A DNA stretch of 6,239 bases, from NCBI GenBank assembly GCA_013152135.1, contig JAADGX010000244.1, positions 1 through 6,239 of the forward strand, given 5' to 3'. The position numbers and the translations under genes are program-made. Positions 1 through 5,472 of this stretch are shown piece after piece. Each line of letters begins with the position of its first letter. Positions within the stretch are counted from its first letter, which is position 1. The notes beneath the pieces were generated by a model, which ran no database searches, was not told where the DNA came from, and was given only the letters and a program-made list of their open reading frames with translations. Source of the DNA: Chlorobiota bacterium. Its GTDB lineage: Bacteria; Bacteroidota; Ignavibacteria; SZUA-365; JAADGX01.

Positions 1-2
1 AG

Positions 3-845
3 GTCAAATCCAGCGGCCTGAGCCGGGACGTCCGTTCGAACGATCTGCTGCTGGCCCTCTATACTCCCGCCGAAGTGCAGAAAATATATGCCGAAGAGAA
101 GCAGCAGAGGGAGAATGCTGCGGATCGAAGTCGGTGGAAACTGGACTGCATCGTCATCGACCCCGGACACGGCGGAAAAGATCCCGGCGCAATCGGCGTT
201 TCCGGCGTGAAGGAAAAGAACGTCGCTCTCGGTATCGCGTTGAAACTGGGGAAGCTCATCAAGAAAAACATGCCCGGTGTGCGCGTCGTATTTACCCGCA
301 AAGACGACCGTTTTATCGAGCTGGACAAACGCGGACAGATCGCCAACAAGAACATGGGAAAGTTGTTCATCTCCATCCACTGCAATACCATGCCGAAGAA
401 ACCAAGCCCTGTGCGGGGTTTCGAATCCTACCTTCTTCGTCCGGGCCGGACGGACGAAGCCATCCGCATCGCGGAATTTGAAAACTCGGTCATCAAGCTG
501 GAAAAGGATTACCAGAAGCGGTATGCCAAACTGACGCCGGAGAATTTCATCCTCGTTAACATGGCCCAAAGCGCGTACATGCATTTCAGTGAGCAATTCG
601 CCGAGTTGCTCCATAAGGAGATCAAAGAAAACGGGCCACTCACAAGTCGTGGGGTGAAACAGGCGGGGTTATTCGTCCTGGTCGGCGCCTCCATGCCCGG
701 CATACTCATCGAGTCCGGTTTCCTGTCCAATCCCGAGGAAGAAAAATTCCTCGCGTCCAACAGGGGACAACAGGAAATCGCCAACCGGCTGTTCGCCGCG
801 ATCAAGAAATACGCAAAGGGTTACAGCAAGGATTTGAAGAAGTAG
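3..845 (+). CDS. N-acetylmuramoyl-L-alanine amidase (Amidase_3), 5' end missing
   Basis: Zinc-dependent amidase that cleaves the bond between N-acetylmuramic acid and L-alanine in peptidoglycan, normally in the periplasm during septum splitting. The frame is open to the left edge, so the gene starts outside the window and 280 residues are visible; the GTG at 75 is internal, not a convincing start. The Amidase_3 fold begins at the DPGHGGKDPGA motif. The expected zinc ligands are the His of DPGHGG (codon at 168), the Glu of GVKEKNV and the His of SIHCN; the catalytic Glu lies in ESGFLSNPEEE (codon at 711). Between SIHCN and ESGF is a long helical insert rich in Glu, Lys and Ala. In AmiA/B/C enzymes this position holds the autoinhibitory segment relieved by LytM-type activators, so similar control is inferred. 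Any signal peptide or AMIN domain would lie upstream. The gene converges on a minus-strand gene 32 bp away. The family call is firm; the paralogue (AmiA, AmiB or AmiC type) is not resolved. Confidence 0.95.
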   Translation, partial: VKSSGLSRDVRSNDLLLALYTPAEVQKIYAEEKQQRENAADRSRWKLDCIVIDPGHGGKDPGAIGVSGVKEKNVALGIALKLGKLIKKNMPGVRVVFTRKDDRFIELDKRGQIANKNMGKLFISIHCNTMPKKPSPVRGFESYLLRPGRTDEAIRIAEFENSVIKLEKDYQKRYAKLTPENFILVNMAQSAYMHFSEQFAELLHKEIKENGPLTSRGVKQAGLFVLVGASMPGILIESGFLSNPEEEKFLASNRGQQEIANRLFAAIKKYAKGYSKDLKK

Positions 846-877
846 TCACGGGGTCGGCAAGAGTGTTGCACGCGTTC

Positions 878-1555
878 TCACCTGCCTTCATTCGGCGACA
901 TCCACACCCATTCCAATCCGACCGACAACCCGGTAAACCCGTCATGGCGCAAACCGGCGGCAATGCCGTCCAGCCTGTCGGTCAACGTCAACAAGGAATG
1001 AAGACGGACATTGAAGAAGGCGCCCCGGTCCAGGCAGATCCTGACACCCACCCCTCCCCCGTAGGCAAACGTCGATCCTCCGCCTTTCCGTGACTCACCT
1101 CCGACGTACGAAACATCGAAACCATAGAGCAGAACGGCGCTCCTGAGCTCGATAAAGGGATACACCGCGCTCGAAAAAATATCGAACAAGTACCGTCCGG
1201 AAAATTCGATCCCCGAAAGGAGCATTTCCGACGTCGCGAGCTCCTGCTCGTTGGCCAGGACGCCTCCGAGCAAACCCAGGTAGAGGGCCACGGGACGGGA
1301 GACATGGTATCCCACCGAAGCGGAGAATACCGGGCGCAACTTGTAGTTCATGAGCTGACTCGTGAGGTCGCTTCCCACGCCAGCGGTTTCCATTTCGAAA
1401 GCGAACGTCCACGAGCGGGGAATGGGCAGGTAATCCTTGTGGTCGTGCTGGGCGGGAGCATACTGCGGGAAGACCATCGACGCGATCAGAAAGACAGCGC
1501 TCCATCTCCAAACGACTTGGAACCCGGTTGTGCGCGATGAAAGGAAGGTTAGCAT
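878..1555 (-). CDS. Exported outer-membrane beta-barrel-like protein, paralogue 1
   Basis: Hypothetical protein of 225 residues with no recognised enzymatic motif. The N-terminus looks like a Sec signal peptide: basic/aromatic residues up to Arg17, a hydrophobic stretch SAVFLIASMVF, and an APA box at 33-35 suggesting cleavage before Gln36. The mature part alternates polar and hydrophobic residues, is rich in Gly, Tyr, Phe and Ser, and ends in aromatic strands, as in small outer-membrane beta-barrels. The C-terminal third carries TFAYGGGVGVR, then a LTDRLDG...GLRHDGF...VGLEW pattern shared with the next gene upstream (1635-2267). Start chosen because an in-frame TAA lies four codons before this ATG, making it the first available start; there is no Shine-Dalgarno sequence. 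The 79-bp gap to the paralogue shows no terminator or promoter I recognise, so co-transcription is plausible. The function is unknown; a porin-like, adhesin or assembly role cannot be told apart from the sequence. Confidence 0.8.
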   Translation of the reverse strand: MLTFLSSRTTGFQVVWRWSAVFLIASMVFPQYAPAQHDHKDYLPIPRSWTFAFEMETAGVGSDLTSQLMNYKLRPVFSASVGYHVSRPVALYLGLLGGVLANEQELATSEMLLSGIEFSGRYLFDIFSSAVYPFIELRSAVLLYGFDVSYVGGESRKGGGSTFAYGGGVGVRICLDRGAFFNVRLHSLLTLTDRLDGIAAGLRHDGFTGLSVGLEWVWMSPNEGR

Positions 1556-1634
1556 GTTCTCAACTTAACACTTTGCAACGGAACATCCATCTCTCCGCTG
1601 CGATCAATGATGTATATTTCGGGAGAAAAAGAAT

Positions 1635-2267
1635 CTAAAAACGCATTCCGCGCAACGCGGAGATATACCACTCATAACCGACAGTCAGCATGGAGAATCC
1701 GTCGTGGAGCAAACCGTCCTTGAATCCATCTATCTTGTCACTGGTGGTCAGGATAAAATGCCATTTAAACGTCAGGGAGGAAGACCTCCCCATCCTGAAC
1801 CTCATGCCAAACCCGCCGCCATAACCAAAAGTTGCATCAACGCCTTCCGAGACGATCCGGGACGATTCTTCGACCTTGTAGCCGAAATACATTCCCGTAA
1901 TCCTCGTCTCCAGAAAGAACGTCGTGACACGATTGGAACAGAAAGAATAATTGGCAGACAGATCGATACCGGTGATAAGCGTGGATGATGATTTACTTGC
2001 TTGAAAATTCCGCGACTTTCCCCAATACGGGCTCAAGCGCACGCTCATGCTTTTCGAAAGCTGAAATCCTGCCCCCAGGTACAGTATAGGCCGCACGGCA
2101 TAATCTGAAAGCCTCCGGCTGAAATCGTTTCCTGCCACAACACCGCCGGCCTGCACAAACAGCACCAGATTACCAGGTGCCGGGACACTCTTATGACGAG
2201 TCAATTGTGCCGGAAGCTCAACGTTCGTGCTCAAAAGGAACACAACGGTTAAAAGTACTATACGCAT
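1635..2267 (-). CDS. Exported outer-membrane beta-barrel-like protein, paralogue 2
   Basis: Hypothetical protein of 210 residues, related along its length to the downstream gene at 878-1555. Shared blocks are a DYAVRP/NYKLRP strand, GFQLSKS/GYHVSRP, a LITGIDLSANY/LLSGIEFSGRY strand, and a C-terminal TFGYGGGFGMR...TTSDKIDG...GLLHDGF...VGYEW run. The ATG at 2267 is preferred because it gives a compact signal peptide (MRIVLLTVVFLLS) with an LPA box at 18-20 and cleavage before Gln21. The frame stays open to an ATG at 2429, but that longer form would put 54 non-signal-like residues ahead of the hydrophobic core. The ATG at 2309 (14 residues longer) is also possible. No clear Shine-Dalgarno sequence. 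Sampled 60-base stretches are about 45-47% GC, against about 65-68% in the paralogue. It is probably first in a two-gene unit. Outer-membrane location is inferred from composition and signal peptide; the function is unknown. Confidence 0.78.
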   Translation of the reverse strand: MRIVLLTVVFLLSTNVELPAQLTRHKSVPAPGNLVLFVQAGGVVAGNDFSRRLSDYAVRPILYLGAGFQLSKSMSVRLSPYWGKSRNFQASKSSSTLITGIDLSANYSFCSNRVTTFFLETRITGMYFGYKVEESSRIVSEGVDATFGYGGGFGMRFRMGRSSSLTFKWHFILTTSDKIDGFKDGLLHDGFSMLTVGYEWYISALRGMRF

Positions 2268-2274
2268 ACGAGTA

Positions 2275-2303
2275 AACTCGATGTTTCTTAGTGTATTCGA
2301 GTT
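2275..2303 (-). promoter_or_regulatory. Leader inverted repeat before the barrel gene
   Basis: AACTCGA (2275-2281) and TCGAGTT (2297-2303) are perfect 7-bp inverted arms around a 15-nt loop. On the minus-strand transcript the stem would end 7 nt before the start codon at 2267, where it could limit ribosome access or stabilise the mRNA. The structure is seen directly; the role is inferred. Confidence 0.4.
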
Positions 2304-2322
2304 ACCCATCTCGCTGCTGCTA

Positions 2323-2353
2323 CAAACCAATTTGTATTTCATGGCTCCCGCAA
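2323..2353 (-). promoter_or_regulatory. Candidate Bacteroidota-type promoter for the barrel gene pair
   Basis: Read on the minus strand, TTG (2353-2351) is followed after 20 bases by TTGGTTTG (2330-2323). This is one mismatch from the Bacteroidota -7 box TAnnTTTG, with near-canonical spacing. Transcription would start near 2316, leaving a leader of about 50 nt before the ATG at 2267. The -7 box overlaps the TACAAA/TTTGTA palindrome, which could be an operator. Low to moderate confidence because the box is imperfect. Confidence 0.3.
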
Positions 2354-2446
2354 ACAAACGAAATGAATGAAATGTTTGCAGCTTTTGCAAGCGTCCCGAA
2401 TTCGTTCTTTTCGAGCGGATAACGAACACGCATAATCATCCCCGGA

Positions 2447-2474
2447 CCCGCTTTTCCTGAAGCTGAAAAGCGGG
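2447..2474. repeat. Perfect 10-bp inverted repeat with 8-nt spacer
   Basis: CCCGCTTTTC (2447-2456) and GAAAAGCGGG (2465-2474) are exact reverse complements around CTGAAGCT. Neither strand has a T-run after the stem, and the flanking genes diverge, so no terminator is needed here. An operator for a dimeric regulator or an RNA leader structure fits better than a terminator. The function is unproven. Confidence 0.6.
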
Positions 2475-2608
2475 ATGCGCGGCTACTGCGAATAGCAAGG
2501 GAATTTCGTACCTTGTGACGAATCGTTACCCGAGTGCCAAGAGGGGGCGTATAGATTTTTCTACCTGGATCCATTCATTTTACGACGTTTTCAACACTTT
2601 ACAAGATT

Positions 2609-3289
2609 ATGGCAAAAAAAACCGAGCCAATGACTCTCTTCCACACCGAATCCATGGATGAAAAGAAAAAGCGCATGCGGGCTATCCTGAGGGAGCTCAG
2701 GAAAGATATTCCGCAAGCAGCCTGTGCCCTCCATTTCCGCAACCCTTTCCAGCTCCTTGTCTCGACCATCCTCTCCGCCCAATGCACGGACGAAAGGGTC
2801 AACAAGGTAACACCGGAACTATTCCGAGCATTCCCCGCACCGAAAAACATGGCGGAAGCCTCGACGGAGGAATTGATCGAATACATTCGTTCAACGGGAT
2901 TCTTCAACCATAAAGCTAAAAACCTCAAGGCGTGCAGCGCGGCAATAATGGAAAAGCACGGCGGACAGGTTCCTTCCACGATGGAAGAGCTCACCGCCTT
3001 GCCCGGCGTGGGCCGAAAGACAGCGAACGTTATCCTGGGCAACGCCTTCGGCGTACCCGGCCTGGCAGTCGATACACACGTCACCCGGATCGCCAATCTT
3101 TTACAATTTACGGACACGCGCGATGCAGTCAAGATCGAACAGCACCTTACCGCGATCATTCCGAAAAAAGACTGGACGGAAGCCTCGCACCTGTTCATTC
3201 TTCACGGAAGAAAAACCTGCGTGGCACGGCGACCGAAATGCAGCGAATGCGTTATCGCGCGTTACTGTCCTTCCGCGCAACCGCCATGA
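2609..3289 (+). CDS. nth: Endonuclease III (DNA glycosylase/AP lyase)
   Basis: Base-excision repair enzyme that removes oxidised pyrimidines and nicks the resulting abasic site by beta-elimination. The 226 residues are slightly longer than the roughly 211 of the E. coli enzyme, with the extra at the N-terminus. Visible landmarks: LLVSTILSAQCTDERVN (49-65) in the helical domain; the helix-hairpin-helix LPGVGRKTAN (131-140) with the catalytic Schiff-base Lys137; AVDTHV with catalytic Asp155; and the 4Fe-4S ligands Cys204, Cys211, Cys214 and Cys220 in the exact C-X6-C-X2-C-X5-C spacing. All key residues are present, so it should be active. No Shine-Dalgarno sequence precedes the ATG at 2609; in-frame ATGs at 2630 and 2654 are alternatives, and the family homology begins only near residue 20. 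The next gene starts 114 bp downstream with its own ribosome binding site. Confidence 0.96.
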   Translation: MAKKTEPMTLFHTESMDEKKKRMRAILRELRKDIPQAACALHFRNPFQLLVSTILSAQCTDERVNKVTPELFRAFPAPKNMAEASTEELIEYIRSTGFFNHKAKNLKACSAAIMEKHGGQVPSTMEELTALPGVGRKTANVILGNAFGVPGLAVDTHVTRIANLLQFTDTRDAVKIEQHLTAIIPKKDWTEASHLFILHGRKTCVARRPKCSECVIARYCPSAQPP

Positions 3290-3352
3290 TGGAAAGCCGC
3301 CGAATAGCGCGGATTATTGAAATCGAATTACGGGATGCTGCATCATATATTA

Positions 3353-3384
3353 TTGGGCGAGCCACTATCGGCTCCGTATTTTTC
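3353..3384 (+). promoter_or_regulatory. Weak candidate promoter before the osmC-like gene
   Basis: TTG (3353-3355), 21 bases, then TATTTTTC (3377-3384) is one mismatch from TAnnTTTG with slightly long spacing. It would give a very short leader, starting just ahead of the GGAG ribosome site at 3393. It could let the osmC-glutaredoxin-groES set be expressed apart from nth. Weak evidence. Confidence 0.2.
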
Positions 3385-3392
3385 ACATGCGT

Positions 3393-3396
3393 GGAG
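3393..3396 (+). promoter_or_regulatory. Ribosome binding site fixing the OsmC start
   Basis: GGAG sits 7 nt before the ATG at 3404. It decides between this start and the upstream in-frame start at 3317, whose extra 29 residues match nothing in the OsmC family. Confidence 0.65.
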
Positions 3397-3403
3397 ACAA
3401 TTC

Positions 3404-3841
3404 ATGGCAAAGAAAAAAGCAATCGTCAAGCAAGTGGAAGGAATCACGTTCGTCGGCAGGACAGATACTCGTCACTGGATCGTGATGGATGGCCCCGAGC
3501 AATTCCACGGCTCCGATTCAGCGATACGACCCAAGGAGCTGATCCTGGTTTCCCTGGGTGGATGCACAGGCAGTGATGTCGCTTCCATCCTGGAGAAAAA
3601 GCGGGTACGGCTCGATGGGTTCGAAATTCATATCACGGCCGAGGAAACGGACGAACATCCGAAGGTCTATTCCTCCATACATATCGAGTACGTCTTTTAC
3701 GGCGACAATATTTCCGTGAAAGCCGTCGAGCGCGCGATTGAACTTTCCCAGACGAAGTACTGCGGTGTTTCGGCAATGCTGCAGAAGGCCGTGACACTCA
3801 CGCATAGCTACAGAATCGAGTCATCGAAAACCATGGAATGA
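3404..3841 (+). CDS. OsmC/Ohr-superfamily protein (thiol peroxidase-like)
   Basis: OsmC-superfamily proteins reduce organic hydroperoxides, or act in related thiol chemistry, using two cysteines at the dimer interface. This 145-residue protein has the family plan: an N-terminal beta-sheet region, RPKELILVSLGGCTGSDVA (42-60) on the central helix with Cys54, a beta section with EIHITAEETDEHPKVYSSIHIEY, and KYCGVSAML with Cys120. Both redox cysteines are present. The RPKELILVSLGGC wording and length resemble the YhfA-like OsmC group rather than classical Ohr, so the substrate is uncertain; sulfur handling is an alternative to peroxide reduction. The start at 3404 is set by a GGAG site. Its stop overlaps the start of the glutaredoxin gene (ATGA), indicating translational coupling, and a thiol-disulfide partner next door fits regeneration of an oxidised cysteine pair. 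That partnership is inferred. Confidence 0.9.
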   Translation: MAKKKAIVKQVEGITFVGRTDTRHWIVMDGPEQFHGSDSAIRPKELILVSLGGCTGSDVASILEKKRVRLDGFEIHITAEETDEHPKVYSSIHIEYVFYGDNISVKAVERAIELSQTKYCGVSAMLQKAVTLTHSYRIESSKTME

Positions 3842-4095
3842 GGATTATGGCTGTACGTCATCCAAAAGTTGTCATCTTCACGACACCGACCTGCGGCTTT
3901 TGCCGACAGGCCAAGCGGTATTTCCGTGAAAAGAACATCCGCTTCACCGAAGTGGACGTCACCCGGAACCCGGACGGCGCGCGCGACATGGTGCGTCGCA
4001 CCGGCCAACAGGGAGTTCCGGTCATCCTGATCAACAACAGGCCAATAGTGGGCTTCGACAAACCCAAAATCAACCAACTGCTTGGTATCCATTAA
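3838..4095 (+). CDS. Glutaredoxin-like protein (YruB/NrdH type)
   Basis: Small cytoplasmic thiol-disulfide oxidoreductase of 85 residues with a single thioredoxin-fold domain. The active site is TPTCGFC (Cys19 and Cys22, a C-G-F-C pair), followed by helix RQAKRYFREKNI and the TEVDVTRNPDGARDM segment. GVPVI (59-63) supplies the cis-proline Pro61, and IVGFDKPKI near the end is typical of the YruB/NrdH-like glutaredoxins, which differ from classical GSH-dependent glutaredoxins. The start at 3838 overlaps the OsmC stop by four bases; the ATG at 3847 (MAVRHPKV) is an equally reasonable start with AGGA very close to it. Likely electron acceptors are the adjacent OsmC protein or ribonucleotide reductase, but the sequence does not decide. 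groES follows 22 bp downstream, so all three genes are probably co-transcribed. Confidence 0.92.
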   Translation: MRIMAVRHPKVVIFTTPTCGFCRQAKRYFREKNIRFTEVDVTRNPDGARDMVRRTGQQGVPVILINNRPIVGFDKPKINQLLGIH

Positions 4096-4106
4096 CCAAA
4101 CAAACT

Positions 4107-4112
4107 GGAGGA
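4107..4112 (+). promoter_or_regulatory. Strong Shine-Dalgarno for groES
   Basis: GGAGGA lies 5 nt before the ATG at 4118 and is the strongest ribosome binding site in the window. It rules out the upstream in-frame TTG at 4082 as the groES start and suggests high translation, as expected for a chaperonin subunit. Confidence 0.8.
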
Positions 4113-4117
4113 ATTCC

Positions 4118-4390
4118 ATGAAGCTAAAACCTCTCGACGACAGGGTCGTGGTCAAGGTCGAGGAAACCGGTGAAGAAGTGTCCGCCGGTGGAATCATCAT
4201 CCCCGATACCGCCAAAGAAAAACCCCGGACCGGCACCGTTATCGCCGTGGGAACCGACGAGGACCTGAAGGAACTCGTCAAGGAAGGCGACACGGTCCTG
4301 TTCGCAAAATACGGCGGCGAGGAACTTACCATGAACGGAGACGAGATTCGTATCATTTCTCGTTCGGACATCCTGGCGATCGTGGAATAA
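4118..4390 (+). CDS. groES: Co-chaperonin GroES (Cpn10)
   Basis: Heptameric lid of the GroEL chaperonin, which closes the folding chamber in an ATP-dependent cycle in the cytoplasm. The 90 residues include MKLKPLDDRVVVK at the N-terminus, the mobile GroEL-binding loop around residues 16-31 with GGIIIPDTAKEKP, the GTVIAVG strand, and a C-terminal LFAKYGGEEL...SDILAIVE. The roof segment (about 46-54) is several residues shorter than in E. coli or Bacillus GroES, matching the short form usual in Bacteroidota, so this is not a truncation. groEL does not follow: the next gene is a membrane transporter 155 bp away. groES instead sits behind osmC and the glutaredoxin with a 22-bp gap and its own strong ribosome site. 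Either groEL is elsewhere or this is a second copy; the window cannot tell. No CIRCE element was seen upstream. Confidence 0.97.
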   Translation: MKLKPLDDRVVVKVEETGEEVSAGGIIIPDTAKEKPRTGTVIAVGTDEDLKELVKEGDTVLFAKYGGEELTMNGDEIRIISRSDILAIVE

Positions 4391-4545
4391 TGCTGACTCT
4401 CCAGTCCTTGTGATACCGTAAGCACACCTGAAAAGAGTCCTGTCCGGGTTCGGGACCACGCGCTTCCACTTCACACGTCCGTTCCTCCGGGTTTGTCGGT
4501 TCGGACGGAAGCCCGAGGTCTCGAACCGGGCGGTTTATAAAACCA
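4391..4545 (+). other. GC-rich intergenic leader with several inverted repeats
   Basis: This stretch between groES and the transporter holds no credible gene. Inverted repeats seen: GACTCT (4395-4400) with AGAGTC (4434-4439); GTCC (4442-4445) with GGAC (4453-4456); CGTCCG (4476-4481) with CGGACG (4502-4507); and two overlapping short hairpins just before the transporter start. No T-tract follows any stem, so I do not call a rho-independent terminator. No known riboswitch consensus was recognised, including the yybP-ykoY manganese class. Confidence 0.5.
4523..4544 (+). promoter_or_regulatory. Two mutually exclusive hairpins before the transporter start
   Basis: AACC (4524-4527) can pair with GGTT (4532-4535) around a 4-nt loop. 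The same GGTT, extended to GGTTT (4532-4536), can instead pair with AAACC (4540-4544) around ATA. Both cannot form at once, and the second ends two bases before the GTG at 4546. This is compatible with a small translational switch, but the stems are short. TATAAA (4536-4541) inside could also be a -10 box serving the ATG at 4609. Confidence 0.25.
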
Positions 4546-5466
4546 GTGCCTGTCGAACAACATACACATACCCTGACGGGATCCTTCCTGGACCGCATCC
4601 CCGGTGCGATGGAGCACGCCTTCCAGGACACGTGGCTGACGCTACCCATTCTCCTGGCGCTCTACATGGCGCTTGAATGGTACCAGCACCGTTTCGGCGA
4701 GCGGCAGATCCAGCGCGTATTGCGAAAGTCCGCCTGGGCGCCCGCTTTCGGGGCGGTGCTCGGCCTCCTCCCGCAGTGCGGTATTTCCGTATTCGCAACC
4801 TCCCTGTTCGTGCTCCAGCGCATCACGCCCGGAACACTCATCGCCACGTATCTCGCAACCTCGGACGAAGCAATCCCGGTGCTGGCGGGACACGGCGGCG
4901 CGGCGTGGTACATTTTCCCCCTCATGGGCGGAAAGCTCCTCCTGGCTACGCTCGCCGGTTTCATCGTTGACCATTCGCCCCTTCGGCGTTTCCTGGAAAC
5001 GATACAGGAGCGGGAAAAGCCCTTGCTGCCGATCATTCCAGACAAGCTGGACCATTTTCATGATCCGTTTCCAGGTATGAAAGTCATTTTCCGCCACGCT
5101 TTAAAACACACCATCAATATTTTCGCATGGGTTTTCGGCGTATCGGTGGCTCTGGTGCTGGCGTTGTCCTATATCGATCGTCCCTCGCTGTTTTCAGCGA
5201 TGACATCAGCGCCGTTTATTGAAATACTCGCCGTCGGGATATTCGGACTCATACCGAACTGCGCGGCCTCCGTGACCATCGCCCAGGCGTTCGCATACGG
5301 GGGAATCTCCGCGGGAGCCGCGTTCGCCGGACTCAGTGCCGGAGCCGGTTTCGGCCCCATCATTCTCTTGCGGGAAAACAGGATTACTTCCTCGTTCAAG
5401 ATCCTCGTGGTCACGCTGGGCTTCGCCCTTGCAGCCGGATGGGCAATCCAGATCGCCGTGCAATAG
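4546..5466 (+). CDS. Putative metal exporter, ArsP_2 / putative manganese transporter family
   Basis: Polytopic inner-membrane protein of 306 residues. Hydrophobic segments by eye: about 30-46, 66-90, 94-112, 119-141, 189-210, 223-250, 253-275 and 284-304. The two halves repeat a signature: GLLPQCGISV (73-82) and GLIPNCAASV (234-243), each with a Pro and a Cys in a membrane helix, so the protein looks like an internal duplication. TSDEAIP (105-111) adds acidic residues in the membrane region, and the loop between halves carries a small His/Asp cluster (DHFHDPF, 169-175) that could bind metal. Databases label this family both arsenic efflux and putative manganese transporter; the ion is not settled. 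The start is uncertain: after the in-frame TGA at 4429 the only upstream candidate is GTG 4546, without a Shine-Dalgarno sequence, while ATG 4609 begins just before the family-like MEHAFQDTW segment. The preceding structured leader may regulate it. Confidence 0.8.
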   Translation: MPVEQHTHTLTGSFLDRIPGAMEHAFQDTWLTLPILLALYMALEWYQHRFGERQIQRVLRKSAWAPAFGAVLGLLPQCGISVFATSLFVLQRITPGTLIATYLATSDEAIPVLAGHGGAAWYIFPLMGGKLLLATLAGFIVDHSPLRRFLETIQEREKPLLPIIPDKLDHFHDPFPGMKVIFRHALKHTINIFAWVFGVSVALVLALSYIDRPSLFSAMTSAPFIEILAVGIFGLIPNCAASVTIAQAFAYGGISAGAAFAGLSAGAGFGPIILLRENRITSSFKILVVTLGFALAAGWAIQIAVQ

Positions 5467-5472
5467 GAAGAA

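Larger units (their letters stand above)
2268..2608. other. Divergent intergenic region, structured
   Basis: This 341-bp stretch separates the minus-strand barrel gene from plus-strand nth and should hold promoters for both. I see no credible gene: open frames here lack family features and are shadows or N-terminal extensions. It contains a leader inverted repeat (2275-2303), a 6-bp inverted repeat TACAAA/TTTGTA (2321-2336), a wider 6-bp pair GCAAAC/GTTTGC (2350-2355 and 2374-2379), a perfect 10-bp palindrome (2447-2474), and a candidate minus-strand promoter (2323-2353). No convincing promoter for nth was found; TAGATTTT at 2552-2559 resembles the -7 box but has no TTG at the right distance. 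Confidence 0.7.

Noticed and set aside
2268..2429. N-terminal extension of the barrel gene to the ATG at 2429.
   Set aside because: It would place 54 residues ahead of a textbook signal peptide; the internal ATG at 2267 gives a clean signal sequence.
2447..2474. Rho-independent terminator.
   Set aside because: The stem is good but neither strand has a T-run, and no gene ends nearby.
2320..2574. Minus-strand frame of 84 residues in the divergent intergenic region.
   Set aside because: It has no family features or signal, and it overlaps the promoter and palindrome region.
3317..3403. Upstream start for the OsmC protein.
   Set aside because: The extra 29 residues show no family similarity, and GGAG sits at the right distance from the ATG at 3404.
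4082..4117. TTG start for groES overlapping the glutaredoxin gene.
   Set aside because: The GroES N-terminus MKLKPLDDRV starts at 4118 with a strong GGAGGA site just before it.
4500..4545. tRNA-like 3' end, from a run ending in aaaacca before the transporter.
   Set aside because: There is no TTCGA-type T-loop with a matching stem and no acceptor or anticodon arms.
4391..4545. yybP-ykoY manganese riboswitch.
   Set aside because: The position fits, but I could not find the conserved paired loops; a covariance-model search would decide.
4535..5097. Long antisense and alternate-frame reading frames across the transporter gene.
   Set aside because: Arg/Pro-rich low-complexity translations typical of shadows in GC-rich coding DNA.
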